From Paenibacillus zanthoxyli JH29 (lineage in GTDB: Bacteria; Bacillota; Bacilli; Paenibacillales; Paenibacillaceae): 37,705 nt of DNA. Positions within the stretch are counted from its first letter, which is position 1. The number at the start of each line of letters is the position of its first letter. The DNA lies in the NCBI RefSeq assembly GCF_000520715.1, contig NZ_ASSD01000027.1, forward strand, positions 1 through 37,705, given 5' to 3'. The translations under genes and the position numbers were made by a program. The notes under the pieces were generated by a model, which saw nothing but the letters and a program-made list of their open reading frames with translations, had not been told where the DNA came from and did not search any database. Below, one piece after another: positions 8,205-16,733 of the stretch.

Positions 8205-9377
8205 TTGTCAATCAAAAAAATTTTGCTATGCGTTATTGTATGCTTCCTTGCAATAGGCGCAGTACCGGCTGGCCACGCCGAGGAAAGCGGAGAAATGAAA
8301 TTAGGGATTAATGACAGTGTTACGGGTATCCGCGCTGTGTCCGTGGGGTACACCTTTTATGTGCCGGTGCGAGAGCTTGCGGACGAATTGAAGCTCAGCC
8401 TTGGGGGAACACCGGAGGATTTGATGCTTTGGGGTGACAAAGGAAGGATTAGAATTTTGAAGAAAGGAAAGGGAATCGCGGGAGACGGGACGGAAATAAG
8501 CCTAACCGTCTTTAAGCGCGGCGGCAAATTGATGGTGCCACTAAAAATTGCCTCGCTGCTGGGCTATTCCGTGTCCTATAAGCCGGAACGGCATTTGCTG
8601 CGGATTACGGACGGCAGTCAGACGCTGGATGACGGCGCGTTTGCCGAGAAGTTCAAGGAGAAGCTGAAACCGGTGAAGCCGCCCTTGCCTGCGCCAAGTC
8701 CGTCTCCGGCTAAGCCAGAACCTTCCAAGCCGACCCCGAATCCGCCCAAAGCGGGCGTATCCGGGAAGGTCGTCTATTTGACCTTCGACGATGGACCGTC
8801 GGCGACAACCGGACAACTGCTGGATATACTGGACAAGCACGGAGCGAAGGCGACTTTTTTCATGCTGGGACCGAACATCGAGCGTTACCCTAGCCAGGTG
8901 AAGCGCATGGTCAAATCGGAGCATGGCCTTGGCCTGCATGGCATAACCCATGTGAAGAATAAATTTTACGCGTCTCCGGCTGCTGCGCTGAAGGAAATGA
9001 ACCAGGACAACGCCGATCTTGAAGCAGTCTCCGGACGCACCACCAAGCTGATCCGCCCGCCGTATGGAAGCAAGCCGTACTTTACGAAAGCTTTTAGAGA
9101 TAAAGTGCTTGGCAGCGGATACCATCTTTGGGACTGGAACGTCGATTCCTTGGACTGGAAATATAAGACCGCCAGCGATTCGATCTATAACAATGTAGTC
9201 ACCCAGGTAAACAAATTGGACAAGTGCGGCGTCAGTCCCGTCATTCTGATGCATGACCAGAAAGCGACGCTCCAGGTGCTGCCCCGCATTTTGAATTATC
9301 TCCACAAGAAAGGGTATCAATACGAAATCATCACATCCGATCTTAAGCCGCTGAACTTCTGGCATGATGCGCGGTGA
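8205..9377 (+). CDS. Secreted polysaccharide deacetylase with copper-amine-oxidase-N-like domain
   Basis: A 390-aa exported enzyme. A signal peptide (ends near GHAEE) is followed by a ~110-residue domain resembling the copper amine oxidase N-terminal/stalk domain found on many Paenibacillus wall proteins. A Pro/Lys linker (PAPSPSPAKPEPSKPTPNPP) leads into a NodB deacetylase domain. All NodB motifs are present: TFDDGP (catalytic base and metal Asp), HGITH (metal histidines, HxxxH), RPPYGS, DWNVDSLDW and ILMHDQ. It should remove N-acetyl groups from peptidoglycan or a surface glycan, in a metal-dependent reaction. Start TTG at 8205 has GGAG 10 nt upstream; no better start exists in frame. Monocistronic. 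The exact glycan is not predictable. Confidence 0.9.
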   Translation: MSIKKILLCVIVCFLAIGAVPAGHAEESGEMKLGINDSVTGIRAVSVGYTFYVPVRELADELKLSLGGTPEDLMLWGDKGRIRILKKGKGIAGDGTEISLTVFKRGGKLMVPLKIASLLGYSVSYKPERHLLRITDGSQTLDDGAFAEKFKEKLKPVKPPLPAPSPSPAKPEPSKPTPNPPKAGVSGKVVYLTFDDGPSATTGQLLDILDKHGAKATFFMLGPNIERYPSQVKRMVKSEHGLGLHGITHVKNKFYASPAAALKEMNQDNADLEAVSGRTTKLIRPPYGSKPYFTKAFRDKVLGSGYHLWDWNVDSLDWKYKTASDSIYNNVVTQVNKLDKCGVSPVILMHDQKATLQVLPRILNYLHKKGYQYEIITSDLKPLNFWHDAR

Positions 9378-9452
9378 CCTAATGCGGGCTCCCATTTTAC
9401 AAGGGCATCTGCTCAAAATATAGGTGGGCATCCCCTTTGCTCAGCTGATTCT

Positions 9453-9502
9453 GCCGTTCCCGTTGTGAGGAGAAATCTCCTAGCGGGAGCGGCTTATTCA
9501 TT
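9453..9502 (+). terminator. Hairpin terminator after the deacetylase gene
   Basis: A 12-bp stem (GCCGTTCCCGTT / AGCGGGAGCGGC) with an inner AGGAG/CTCCT stem, followed by the T-rich stretch TTATTCATTTT. The T run is imperfect. Confidence 0.65.
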
Positions 9503-9516
9503 TTGGATGGACTGTA

Positions 9517-9545
9517 TTGACAATTCTGGATGACTGTATTATTAA
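9517..9545 (+). promoter_or_regulatory. SigA promoter of the GntR-ABC operon
   Basis: Consensus -35 TTGACA (9517-9522), 17-bp spacer, -10 TATTAA (9540-9545), about 75 bp upstream of the GntR gene. Confidence 0.8.
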
Positions 9546-9557
9546 TAATAGTACAGT
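9533..9557 (+). promoter_or_regulatory. 25-bp palindromic operator over the -10, likely GntR autoregulatory site
   Basis: A dyad with arms ACTGTA (9533-9538) and TACAGT (9552-9557). All pairs match around centre 9545 except 9539/9551. It covers the -10 element and the likely start site. A third ACTGTA half-site (9511-9516) abuts the -35, as part of a repeated GGATG(G)ACTGTATT. Position and symmetry suit repression by the adjacent regulator. Confidence 0.7.
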
Positions 9558-9618
9558 TAATACACCTGATCTGCCAGGAAGGTCATGAGCCCGGAAGCGG
9601 GCGAAGGGGGAATCGCAT

Positions 9619-10005
9619 GTGTTCGAGCTGGATGTTCGCAGCCGCAAGCCGATTTATGAACAGCTGACGGATAAGATCAAGGAGATGATTTTGTACAGTA
9701 TTTTGCAGCCTGACGAGCAGTTGCCCTCTGTGCGGACTTTGTCGGCGCAGCTTACCGTGAATCCCAATACGATTCAGAAGGCTTACCGGGAGCTGGAGCG
9801 GGAAGGCTATATTTATTCCCGGGCGGGAAAAGGGAGCTTCGTCTCCCCGGCGCAGCAGGGAATGAATGCGGCCAAAAGGGCGGAAGTGCGCGAGGAGCTG
9901 CTGCGGCTGATGGCGGAAGCGGTGTACCTTGGCTTTACGGCAGCGGAAATTGGCGAGCTGTTCAAGCTGGCTTTGGAGAAAAAAGGGGAGGGGGATCAGA
10001 CATGA
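9619..10005 (+). CDS. GntR-family (YtrA-type) transcriptional regulator
   Basis: A 128-aa short GntR protein. Residues ~10-75 are the winged helix-turn-helix (PIYEQLTDKIKEMILYSILQ, LPSVRTLSAQLTVNPNTIQK, AYRELEREGYIYSRAGKGSF). The rest is only a short helical tail, as in the YtrA subfamily that regulates ABC transporters. GTG start at 9619 with GAAGGGGGAA upstream; the ATG two bases earlier is out of frame. Its stop overlaps the next start (ATGA), so it is co-translated with the ATPase. It probably binds the palindrome in its own promoter and controls the downstream transporter. In characterised relatives the signal is often cell-envelope stress; that is an inference here. Confidence 0.9.
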   Translation: MFELDVRSRKPIYEQLTDKIKEMILYSILQPDEQLPSVRTLSAQLTVNPNTIQKAYRELEREGYIYSRAGKGSFVSPAQQGMNAAKRAEVREELLRLMAEAVYLGFTAAEIGELFKLALEKKGEGDQT

Positions 10006-10904
10006 TCGAGATACGGGAGGTCAGTAAGATTTTTCAGGACCGGAAGGCGGTTAACGGGCTTTCTCTAACGATACATAAAGGGAATATATTCGGGCTGCTC
10101 GGCTCGAATGGAGCGGGCAAGACAACACTGCTTAAGACGATTGCGGGGATATATGAGCCGGAGTCGGGGGAGGTTCGGATAGACGGCAAACCGGTGTTCG
10201 AGAACCCGGACACCAAGGGACGGGTCGTGTTTATGCCAGATTTTCCTTATTTCTTCCCGCAGGCTTCCATTGTACAGATGGCCGATTTCTATAAATCCGT
10301 CTATCCGGGCTGGAGCGAGGAGCGCTTCAAGGAACTGGGCGAGCTGTTTCCGTTGAATCCAAGGCGCAAGCTGAACCGTCTGTCCAAGGGAATGCGGCAG
10401 CAGGCGGCTTTTTGGCTGGCGCTCAGCTGTATGCCGGATGTGCTCATTATGGATGAACCACTTGACGGGCTTGATCCGGTGATGCGGCGGCTGGTTAAAA
10501 ATGTGCTATTCCAGGAGGTTGCCGAGCGCGGCATTACCGTTGTTATTTCCTCGCATAATTTGCGGGAGATCGAAGACCTCTGCGACCATATCGGCATTAT
10601 GCACGGCGGAGCCCTACTGATCGATAAGGAGCTTGACGAGCTGAAATCCGACACGCATAAAGTGCAGGTCGCTTTCCGGGACGAGCGTCATGAACACGCG
10701 CTGATGGCCAAGCTGCCGGTGCTTCACCGTGAACAAAGAGGCAGTGTCTTCCTTTATATTATCAAAGGGGACCGCAATCGGATCGAGGAATACTTCCGCG
10801 TATACGAGCCGTATGTGCTGGATCTGCTGCCGCTGACCCTGGAGGAAATCTTTATTTATGAAATGGAGGGGGCAGGCTATGACATCGCGCCGATTCTTCT
10901 TTAA
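10002..10904 (+). CDS. ABC transporter ATP-binding protein (YtrB-like)
   Basis: A 300-aa ATPase. Walker A GSNGAGKT (residues ~37-44), a signature-like LSKGMRQQ, Walker B VLIMDEPLDGLD and switch histidine SSHNL are all present. The last ~80 residues form an accessory C-terminal domain. It energises the permease encoded next. It overlaps the GntR gene by 4 bp and the permease gene by 26 bp, a tight three-gene operon. The family includes exporters and envelope-stress systems, so direction and substrate are unknown. Confidence 0.9.
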   Translation: MIEIREVSKIFQDRKAVNGLSLTIHKGNIFGLLGSNGAGKTTLLKTIAGIYEPESGEVRIDGKPVFENPDTKGRVVFMPDFPYFFPQASIVQMADFYKSVYPGWSEERFKELGELFPLNPRRKLNRLSKGMRQQAAFWLALSCMPDVLIMDEPLDGLDPVMRRLVKNVLFQEVAERGITVVISSHNLREIEDLCDHIGIMHGGALLIDKELDELKSDTHKVQVAFRDERHEHALMAKLPVLHREQRGSVFLYIIKGDRNRIEEYFRVYEPYVLDLLPLTLEEIFIYEMEGAGYDIAPILL

Positions 10905-12912
10905 CCGCGGAATGATCCGGCAAAATCTCAGGCAGCACTCATGGATTGCCATCATTTACTTGCTCGGTCTGCTGTTCGGGCTGCCGCTGCAAATGTTTTT
11001 GGGCGGGAATCCCGATACACCGCCGCAACCGGTGGATAACCTGTTCAGGGCCAGCGGTGACCTGACCATGGTATTCACGCTCACGATGCCCGTGGCGGCT
11101 GGATTGCTGCTGTTCCACTTTCTTCAGCATAAGGGGGCGGCGGACGCGATGCACAGCCTTCCGCTGCGCCGCAGACATTTGCTGACGGCCCAATTGTTCA
11201 GCGGCTTTGTTCTTTTGCTAGTTCCGGTATGGCTTACAGCGCTTGCTGCCGGACTGGTGCGGACCTGGGACGGGAACAGGTTCCTATACAGCGGAGCGGA
11301 TGTATGGGCCTGGGGTGCGGCAGTCAGTATTTTGACGCTGTTCCTGTTCGCTGTAACCGCATTTGTCGGGATTTGCATTGGTCTGACAGTGCTGCACGGT
11401 ATTATCGTATACATTCTGCTGCTGCTGCCCGCAGTGCTGTCCCAATTGGCGTTGTCCCATTTGCGCACTTACCTATACGGTTTTCCGGACCAGAGCGGCT
11501 TTAGACATATAGACAATTGGTCGCCCATTCTTCATATGGTGAACGTGAACGGCTCGCCTTTCACTTGGAGTGAACTGGGCATATACGCGGTTCTGACCGT
11601 CGTGTTCATTCTGCTGTCGTATCTGCTGTACCGTAAGCGGCAGACGGAAACGGCCGGACAGGCGTTGGCCTTTACGTACTTCAATCCGCTGTTTAAAGGT
11701 GGCTTCATGCTGTGCGCCATGCTGATCTCCGGCACGTATTTCGCGGGTATGCGCTCTGGTCAGACAGGATGGGCCTTGGCGGGCTATGCTCTAGGAGCCG
11801 TCATCGGTTACACCATATCGGAAATGGTGATCCGTAAATCGTGGTATATCCTGAACCGGAAGCTGCCCGCCCGGTTTGCGGGGTACGCGTTGGTTCTCGG
11901 GCTTCTGCTGTACCTTCCCGTGTCGCCCGTTACCGGCTATGAAACGAGAGTACCGGCTGCGGACAAAATTGCAGGGGTATACGCTGGAGACAATTACTAC
12001 TGGGGTTATGTGAATCCGCAAAACGCAGCTGCAAGTTCCACTGAGCCCGATGCGTTCTCCAGTCCTTTCCGGGGAGTGGACCCGTTCTCATCCGACCCGG
12101 CTTATGCATTGGCCGTCCGCAAGCTGCATGAAACGCTTGTGCAGGTCCGGCCGGGCGACGGGGAGAACCGGTATAAGTATTCGCAGAAAACGCGTCTCTA
12201 TACCATTGCCTATAAGCTAAACAACGGACGTACGATGACCAGACAGTATCTTATGCCGCTGGCAGGTTTCGAGCCTGAACTGAAAGCCGTCATGGAATCT
12301 GAAGGATTCAAACGGGCTGAATACGTCCTCCCGCAGCTTGACAAGCCGCTGGCCAGTATTCAATTGAACTCCAGTATCAGGGAGGCCGTTATTTCAGATC
12401 CAGCTGAGATTAATGAGTTCAAGGCGCTGTTGAAGAAGGAAATCCTGAACTTGTCCTTTAAAGATCAGACAGACGACACGGTGCCGCTGGCCTCTATTCA
12501 AATCATCCCGGAAGAGTCGATAGGCCGCTCTTATTCATTCATGAACTATGACTGGAAACCGTCTTACCATGAATTGGGGGCGTGGCTGGAGCGAAAAGGC
12601 TATGCGGACCGTGTTAAGGTTAAGGCGGACGATGTACTGACAGCTGAGCTGGCTGCGCAGAGCAGGGACGAAATCCTTCCGAACGGCCATTTGTTTGACC
12701 CGGCCGCGCATCTTAAGTTTGCACAAGAGCAGGACCGCTCTGTCATTATTAAAGACAAGGCGCGCATTAACGATATTTTGGAGATACGGCGGAATTATGC
12801 GCCAGATGAGGGAACGTACGTCGCATTCCTGAAATACAAGAACGGGAACGGTGAGTATTTCCGGATTGACGCGTCAGAAATGACGCCTGAGTTAAAAGCG
12901 CTGCTTCCCTGA
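10879..12912 (+). CDS. ABC transporter permease with large C-terminal extracytoplasmic domain
   Basis: A 677-aa membrane protein. Residues ~20-350 hold about eight to nine hydrophobic segments of an ABC-2-like permease. The remaining ~320 residues, after LLLYLPVSPVTGYETRVPAA, are soluble and mostly polar, resembling the DUF6449-type domains seen on permeases in YtrA-linked operons. Start ATG 10879 (MTSRRFFFNRGM) is preferred over an in-frame ATG at 10858 because GGAGGGGG lies 6 nt upstream of it. It forms the transporter with the ATPase that overlaps it. The large external domain suggests a sensing or partner-binding role in addition to transport; this is an inference. Confidence 0.85.
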   Translation: MTSRRFFFNRGMIRQNLRQHSWIAIIYLLGLLFGLPLQMFLGGNPDTPPQPVDNLFRASGDLTMVFTLTMPVAAGLLLFHFLQHKGAADAMHSLPLRRRHLLTAQLFSGFVLLLVPVWLTALAAGLVRTWDGNRFLYSGADVWAWGAAVSILTLFLFAVTAFVGICIGLTVLHGIIVYILLLLPAVLSQLALSHLRTYLYGFPDQSGFRHIDNWSPILHMVNVNGSPFTWSELGIYAVLTVVFILLSYLLYRKRQTETAGQALAFTYFNPLFKGGFMLCAMLISGTYFAGMRSGQTGWALAGYALGAVIGYTISEMVIRKSWYILNRKLPARFAGYALVLGLLLYLPVSPVTGYETRVPAADKIAGVYAGDNYYWGYVNPQNAAASSTEPDAFSSPFRGVDPFSSDPAYALAVRKLHETLVQVRPGDGENRYKYSQKTRLYTIAYKLNNGRTMTRQYLMPLAGFEPELKAVMESEGFKRAEYVLPQLDKPLASIQLNSSIREAVISDPAEINEFKALLKKEILNLSFKDQTDDTVPLASIQIIPEESIGRSYSFMNYDWKPSYHELGAWLERKGYADRVKVKADDVLTAELAAQSRDEILPNGHLFDPAAHLKFAQEQDRSVIIKDKARINDILEIRRNYAPDEGTYVAFLKYKNGNGEYFRIDASEMTPELKALLP

Positions 12913-12971
12913 GCCGCCGGGGAACTATGAAGCATGAATGCACAACTATGACTTGAACGGAGGCGACGGCC

Positions 12972-13493
12972 ATGAACCCGGTAAAGGATCATCTCGATTT
13001 CGGCCTGCACATTGTATTTATCGGCTTTAACCCGAGCCTGCGCTCGGGAAAAGTCGGCCACCATTATGCCAATCCGCGTAATAATTTCTGGAGAATACTG
13101 CACGGAAGTGGACTTACGCCGCGGCTGTACGACGCTTCCGAGGATGGCGAATTGCTGAAGCTGGGCTACGGCTTCACCAATATCGTCGCCCGTCCTACAA
13201 GGGGAGCGGAGGATATCACCCGGGAGGAGTACAAGGAGGGGCGCGAGCTGCTGCGTGCCAAGCTTGCGAAGTACCGGCCGCACATCGCCTGCTTCGTCGG
13301 CAAGGGTGTGTACACGGAATTCAGCCGCAGAACGAAGGCGGACTGGGGCTTTCAGGAGGAGCTGGAGCCGGTGGTGGATGGCGTACGTGAATTTGTCGCG
13401 CCGTCCTCAAGCGGCCTGGTGCGGATGCCGATGGATGAAATCATCGGGATTTACCGCAGGCTGAATGAGGTCGTCCGGTCTGGCCTGGAATGA
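12972..13493 (+). CDS. mug: G/U mismatch-specific DNA glycosylase
   Basis: A 173-aa uracil-DNA glycosylase of the Mug/TDG family, which removes uracil or thymine mispaired with G. The active-site loop GFNPS (N is the water-activating residue), YANPRNNFWRIL, TNIVARPTRGAEDI and PSSSGLVRMP align with the Mug motifs. Length fits the family (about 170). GGAGG lies ~8 nt upstream of the ATG. It follows the ABC operon by 59 bp; a terminator-like hairpin lies downstream. Confidence 0.9.
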   Translation: MNPVKDHLDFGLHIVFIGFNPSLRSGKVGHHYANPRNNFWRILHGSGLTPRLYDASEDGELLKLGYGFTNIVARPTRGAEDITREEYKEGRELLRAKLAKYRPHIACFVGKGVYTEFSRRTKADWGFQEELEPVVDGVREFVAPSSSGLVRMPMDEIIGIYRRLNEVVRSGLE

Positions 13494-13579
13494 ATTTGTG
13501 TGCGAAGCCGATATCCTTACTCCTAAGGAGGCGTTCAAGCGGAGCCCCCTTTCAAGCAGACAGCTATTAAATAATGAGC

Positions 13580-13620
13580 AGCCTGAGTCCTGTATTTGCA
13601 GGAGCTCAGGCTATTTCGTT
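13580..13620 (+). terminator. Hairpin terminator after mug
   Basis: AGCCTGAG-TCCTG pairs with CAGGA-G-CTCAGGCT (one bulge) around a TATTTG loop, followed by ATTTCGTTT. Just downstream a perfect TATAAT (13654-13659) may be a -10 for the next gene, but no good -35 accompanies it. Confidence 0.7.
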
Positions 13621-13757
13621 TCCACTTGGAAACGTTCAAAAAAGGTTCTCCGGTATAATTTGCCGCGCGGCAGGAATGCGTAAAGGGGAAGTTGAACTTA
13701 AGAACTACACAGTCTGGAATGCGAGGTCATTCCATATAATCGGGGGTAATAGTACCA

Positions 13758-14459
13758 GTGAAATACAATGTTATTCTGTTCGACGCTGATGACACGCTGT
13801 TCGATTATGATCAGTCGGAAAGCTATGCGCTGAGGGAAGCCTTTAAACAGTTTGGCATGCCGGGAGGCTTCGAAGACTGCGGATCTACATACAAAGAAAT
13901 CAACAAGGGATTATGGAGGGATTTGGAGCTCGGGCTGATCTCCTCCGATGCGCTGCGCGTGGAACGATTTACCCGGCTGTTTGCCGCACATGAGCTTGAG
14001 CTGGACGCTGAGTCCTTCAGCGCAGCATACCTGTTCCATCTGGGAGCGGGGACAGGAACCTTCCTGATTACGGGGGCGGCGGAAATATGCAGAGAATTAT
14101 CCGGCTGCCGTCTTGCGGTGATTACGAACGGCATTAAAGAAGTTCAGTATTCGCGCATCCAAGACTCCCCGCTGCGGGATGCGTTTGCGCATATCATCAT
14201 TTCCGAGGAAGTCGGAAGCCAGAAGCCGGAGCCGGGCATTTTCGATCACGCTTTTGCTAAACTGGGACTTATGCCTGAAGACAAGCCTAACGTACTGATC
14301 GTCGGCGATACCTTGACATCGGACATCCAGGGCGGCATTTCGTATGGGATCGACACCTGCTGGTTCAACCCGCGCGGGAAATCCGGAGACCCCGGGATCA
14401 CTCCGACCTATGAAATCAAGGCACTGTCCGAACTACTAAGCATTGTGGGCGCCCAGTAG
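13758..14459 (+). CDS. HAD-family pyrimidine nucleotidase, YjjG-like
   Basis: A 233-aa haloacid dehalogenase-type phosphatase. Motif I FDADDTLFDYD carries the nucleophile and acid Asp. Motif II is AVITNG, motif III has the lysine in GSQKPEPGIF, and motif IV is IVGDTLTSDIQGG. The helical cap after motif I and the DYD ending fit the YjjG/YfnB group, which dephosphorylates non-canonical nucleoside monophosphates and small phosphates. The GTG start at 13758 puts motif I at residues 8-18 as usual; the nearest purine-rich site is GGGGG 11 nt upstream. Monocistronic, convergent with the frameshifted lipoprotein gene. Confidence 0.88.
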   Translation: MKYNVILFDADDTLFDYDQSESYALREAFKQFGMPGGFEDCGSTYKEINKGLWRDLELGLISSDALRVERFTRLFAAHELELDAESFSAAYLFHLGAGTGTFLITGAAEICRELSGCRLAVITNGIKEVQYSRIQDSPLRDAFAHIIISEEVGSQKPEPGIFDHAFAKLGLMPEDKPNVLIVGDTLTSDIQGGISYGIDTCWFNPRGKSGDPGITPTYEIKALSELLSIVGAQ

Positions 14460-14512
14460 CGGGTCGGCCCTGGTCAGCGGCAGGCAGGAAAGACAATAGT
14501 AAGATACAGTGT

Positions 14513-15036
14513 TTAGTGGGCCCATTTCCTGGCTGCTTCCGACTCCGTCACTTCCGTGAAAAGAGACCGGTACGAGGGTTCAAAGCCGCCGTTCTTCTCG
14601 ATCATTAACTCATTATAGCGGTTGGATAGATTGTTGACGCCGGCTTCGTCGATGACGGTATGGATGGCCTTTTGTTTGGTCCGTTCATCCCATAGTACGT
14701 TAAATTCATAGCTTTTGATCTCCGGAAAAAAGAGTTTATGCCAAAGGCATAAGCGGCCATGGAGCGGTAAATATCCTGCTTGACCGGCGCAGACCCGACC
14801 TCTGGAATAAAGGTGAGGACAACGATGTATCCGTTTTTTTGACTGGAAACTGCCAGCTTCTCCACAAATCTAAAGTTTTGGCGGGTATAATAGCTTACCT
14901 TCTCAGTAATAAAGTCTTTTCGTATCCATTCCTTCTGCTGCTCAGATGAAGGCTGCGGCGGGTTGGCTTTGGAACAAGCGGTTGCCAGTGCAACCATTAG
15001 AATAAGAACGAAAAGCGGCAGGATGCTTTTTTTCAT
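14513..15036 (-). pseudogene. Frameshifted small lipoprotein gene
   Basis: The frame from ATG 15036 begins with a lipoprotein signal (LPLFVLILMVALATACSK) and stays open to 14605 (143 codons). The natural protein appears to switch frame at an A6 run (14726-14731). In the next frame the minus strand reads PEIKSYEFNVLWDERTKQKA and continues without stops to KWAH at 14513. Joined, the product would be about 173 residues. The second half in the original frame (RPSIPSSTKPASTIYP) looks like out-of-frame translation. The cause is either a real one-base indel or a sequencing error in the homopolymer. GGAGG lies 12 nt before the ATG. The family is not recognised; a surface lipoprotein of unknown role. 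Confidence 0.7.
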
Positions 15037-15149
15037 TTTTCATGGACACCTCCATAAATGTAATCTTGGACTCCGCTCCCGCTTCTAGCGGCTTCCTATC
15101 AATGTATGGTATATTATATTGAACAAAAACCTAAGTTAGGAGCTTAGAA

Positions 15150-16082
15150 ATGGAAAAAACATTGATCTTTGGGCACAAAAACCCCGACACCGATACGATT
15201 TGTTCCGCCATCGCCTATGCCGCGCTCAAAAAAGAGCTGGGCTGGGACGTTGAAGCTGTCCGCCTTGGAGCAGTCGGCTCCGAAACGCAATATGCGCTGG
15301 ACCATTTCGGCGTGGAAGCTCCGCGTCTTGTGGAGAATGTAGCGGGCGAAGCGAAGCAGGTAATTCTCGTCGACCACAACGAGCGCCAGCAAAGCGCGAG
15401 CGACATCGACCAGGTGCGCGTTGTTGAAGTTATCGACCATCACCGGATCGCCAACTTTGAGACGGCGCATCCGCTGTATTACCGCGCCGAGCCGGTAGGC
15501 TGTACCGCAACGATCTTGAAGAAGCTCTACAAGGAGAACGGAGTGGAGATTTCGAAGCCTGTTGCGGGACTTATGCTGTCCGCTATCGTGTCCGACTCCC
15601 TGCTGTTCAAATCCCCAACCTGCACGGAAGAGGACGTGGCTGCAGCCAAGGAGCTGGCGGAAATCGCCGGTGTGGACGCGGACAGCTATGGCCTGAGCAT
15701 GCTGAAAGCCGGAGCGGACCTCAGCGACAAGAGCATCGACACGCTGCTTAATCTGGACGCGAAGGAATTCAGCATGGGCGGCAAAAAAGTGATCATCGCC
15801 CAGGTCAACGCGGTGGATACGAATGACGTGCTGTCCCGCCAGGCCGAGCTTGAGACTGCCCTGCAAAGCATTATCGACGAGAAGGGTCTCGATCTGTTCC
15901 TGTTCGTCGTAACGGACATCCTGAACAGCGATTCCGTCGGCGTCGCTCTGGGCACCGCGGCAGGAGCAGTTGAGCAGGCTTATAATGTGAAGCTGGACGA
16001 CAACAAGGCTCTGCTCAAAGGCGTCGTTTCCCGCAAGTCGCAAATCGTGCCGGTGCTTACCGAGACGATGGCCAAGCTGTAA
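15150..16082 (+). CDS. ppaC: Manganese-dependent inorganic pyrophosphatase
   Basis: A 310-aa family II (DHH) pyrophosphatase that hydrolyses cytosolic PPi to phosphate to drive biosynthesis. Metal-binding motifs are GHKNPDTDT (His9, Asp13, Asp15), VDHNE, and the DHH motif [11 protein letters not shown]. The C-terminal substrate-clamp motif SRKSQIVP carries the conserved Ser-Arg-Lys. Length matches Bacillus PpaC (309). ATG has TAGGAG about 9 nt upstream. An extended -10 (TGGTATATT, 15107-15115) precedes it without a clear -35. Monocistronic. Confidence 0.96.
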   Translation: MEKTLIFGHKNPDTDTICSAIAYAALKKELGWDVEAVRLGAVGSETQYALDHFGVEAPRLVENVAGEAKQVILVDHNERQQSASDIDQVRVVEVIDHHRIANFETAHPLYYRAEPVGCTATILKKLYKENGVEISKPVAGLMLSAIVSDSLLFKSPTCTEEDVAAAKELAEIAGVDADSYGLSMLKAGADLSDKSIDTLLNLDAKEFSMGGKKVIIAQVNAVDTNDVLSRQAELETALQSIIDEKGLDLFLFVVTDILNSDSVGVALGTAAGAVEQAYNVKLDDNKALLKGVVSRKSQIVPVLTETMAKL

Positions 16083-16135
16083 ATTTTAACAACTGAGTTG
16101 TAGCTGCCAAGCGCCGCTTTGCGGGGCTGATTAAC

Positions 16136-16179
16136 GGGGAATTCCGAGGGCCGTAACTGGCGCGGGATTCCCTTTTTGC
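16136..16179 (+). terminator. Rho-independent terminator after ppaC
   Basis: GGGGAATTCC pairs with GGGATTCCC (one bulge) over an inner GCC/GGC stem, followed by TTTTT. Confidence 0.7.
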
Positions 16180-16212
16180 TGCGGAGGCTTATGCAGGTGC
16201 TGCGAAAATCCA

Positions 16213-16241
16213 TTGCCTGATGGTTTGTCCATTGTTACAAT
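16213..16241 (+). promoter_or_regulatory. SigA promoter of the Rrf2 gene with overlapping palindrome
   Basis: -35 TTGCCT (16213-16218), 17-bp spacer, -10 TACAAT (16236-16241). The -10 lies inside a perfect 11-nt palindrome, ATTGTTACAAT (16231-16241), a possible operator. Confidence 0.65.
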
Positions 16242-16272
16242 TAAGAAGACTTAAAGTCAGGAGGCGATTTTC

Positions 16273-16707
16273 ATGGCAAAACGCAATATAGGCACCCTGC
16301 AGTACAAATCGTTCGGCCTGGCCCTTCAGGCGCTTGTGGTGATTGCCAAGGACGGAGGAACCTGTCCAAGCTGCGAGATTGCCAAGCTGATGTCATCTGA
16401 GCCGACACTGCTGCGCCGCATTCTCGCCAAGCTGGCGAAGGAATCCATCCTGGTTACCCGCGAAGGGCGGGACGGCGGATATATGCTGAACAAGGCGCCC
16501 GATCAGCTGACGCTGGCCGAGGTGTACAGCGCACTGGAGGTAGGGGAAGCCCGGCATCAAGCGGTCAGCGGCACGATGTGCGTGAATGATTTTGGCACGC
16601 AGATGAAGACGGCATTCTGCGGCATTCTGGAAGAGGTCGACCGCAGTGTCACCGAGGTGCTGAAGAAATATACGGTTGCGGACGTCGTTCGAAAAGCGGG
16701 ATATTGA
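16273..16707 (+). CDS. Rrf2-family transcriptional regulator
   Basis: A 144-aa winged-helix protein: SFGLALQALVVIAKDGGTCP, then the recognition region SSEPTLLRRILAKLAKESIL and the wing TREGRDGGYMLNKAPDQLTL, all typical of Rrf2. Four cysteines are present (CPSC near residue 35, TMC near 102, FCG near 117), but they are not the three-Cys cluster of IscR/NsrR, so it may sense thiol-reactive or oxidative signals directly; that is inference. AGGAGG is upstream of the ATG. The promoter of the following nitroreductase gene overlaps this stop codon, so the regulator probably controls that gene. Confidence 0.88.
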   Translation: MAKRNIGTLQYKSFGLALQALVVIAKDGGTCPSCEIAKLMSSEPTLLRRILAKLAKESILVTREGRDGGYMLNKAPDQLTLAEVYSALEVGEARHQAVSGTMCVNDFGTQMKTAFCGILEEVDRSVTEVLKKYTVADVVRKAGY

Positions 16708-16733
16708 CATATCGCTTTTTATTGTTTTATACT
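16704..16733 (+). promoter_or_regulatory. SigA promoter of the nitroreductase gene, overlapping the Rrf2 stop codon
   Basis: -35 TTGACA (16704-16709), 18-bp spacer, -10 TATACT (16728-16733). The -35 includes the TGA stop of the Rrf2 gene (16705-16707). Confidence 0.75.

Noticed and set aside
8541-9431. 296-codon open frame opposite the deacetylase gene
   Set aside because: Antisense shadow of a complete NodB gene; no start signals.
13465-13789. Two small frames between mug and the HAD gene
   Set aside because: They run across a terminator hairpin, lack ribosome binding sites and have random composition.
15144-16043. 299-codon open frame opposite ppaC
   Set aside because: Antisense shadow produced by GC-rich third positions; no motifs and no ribosome binding site.
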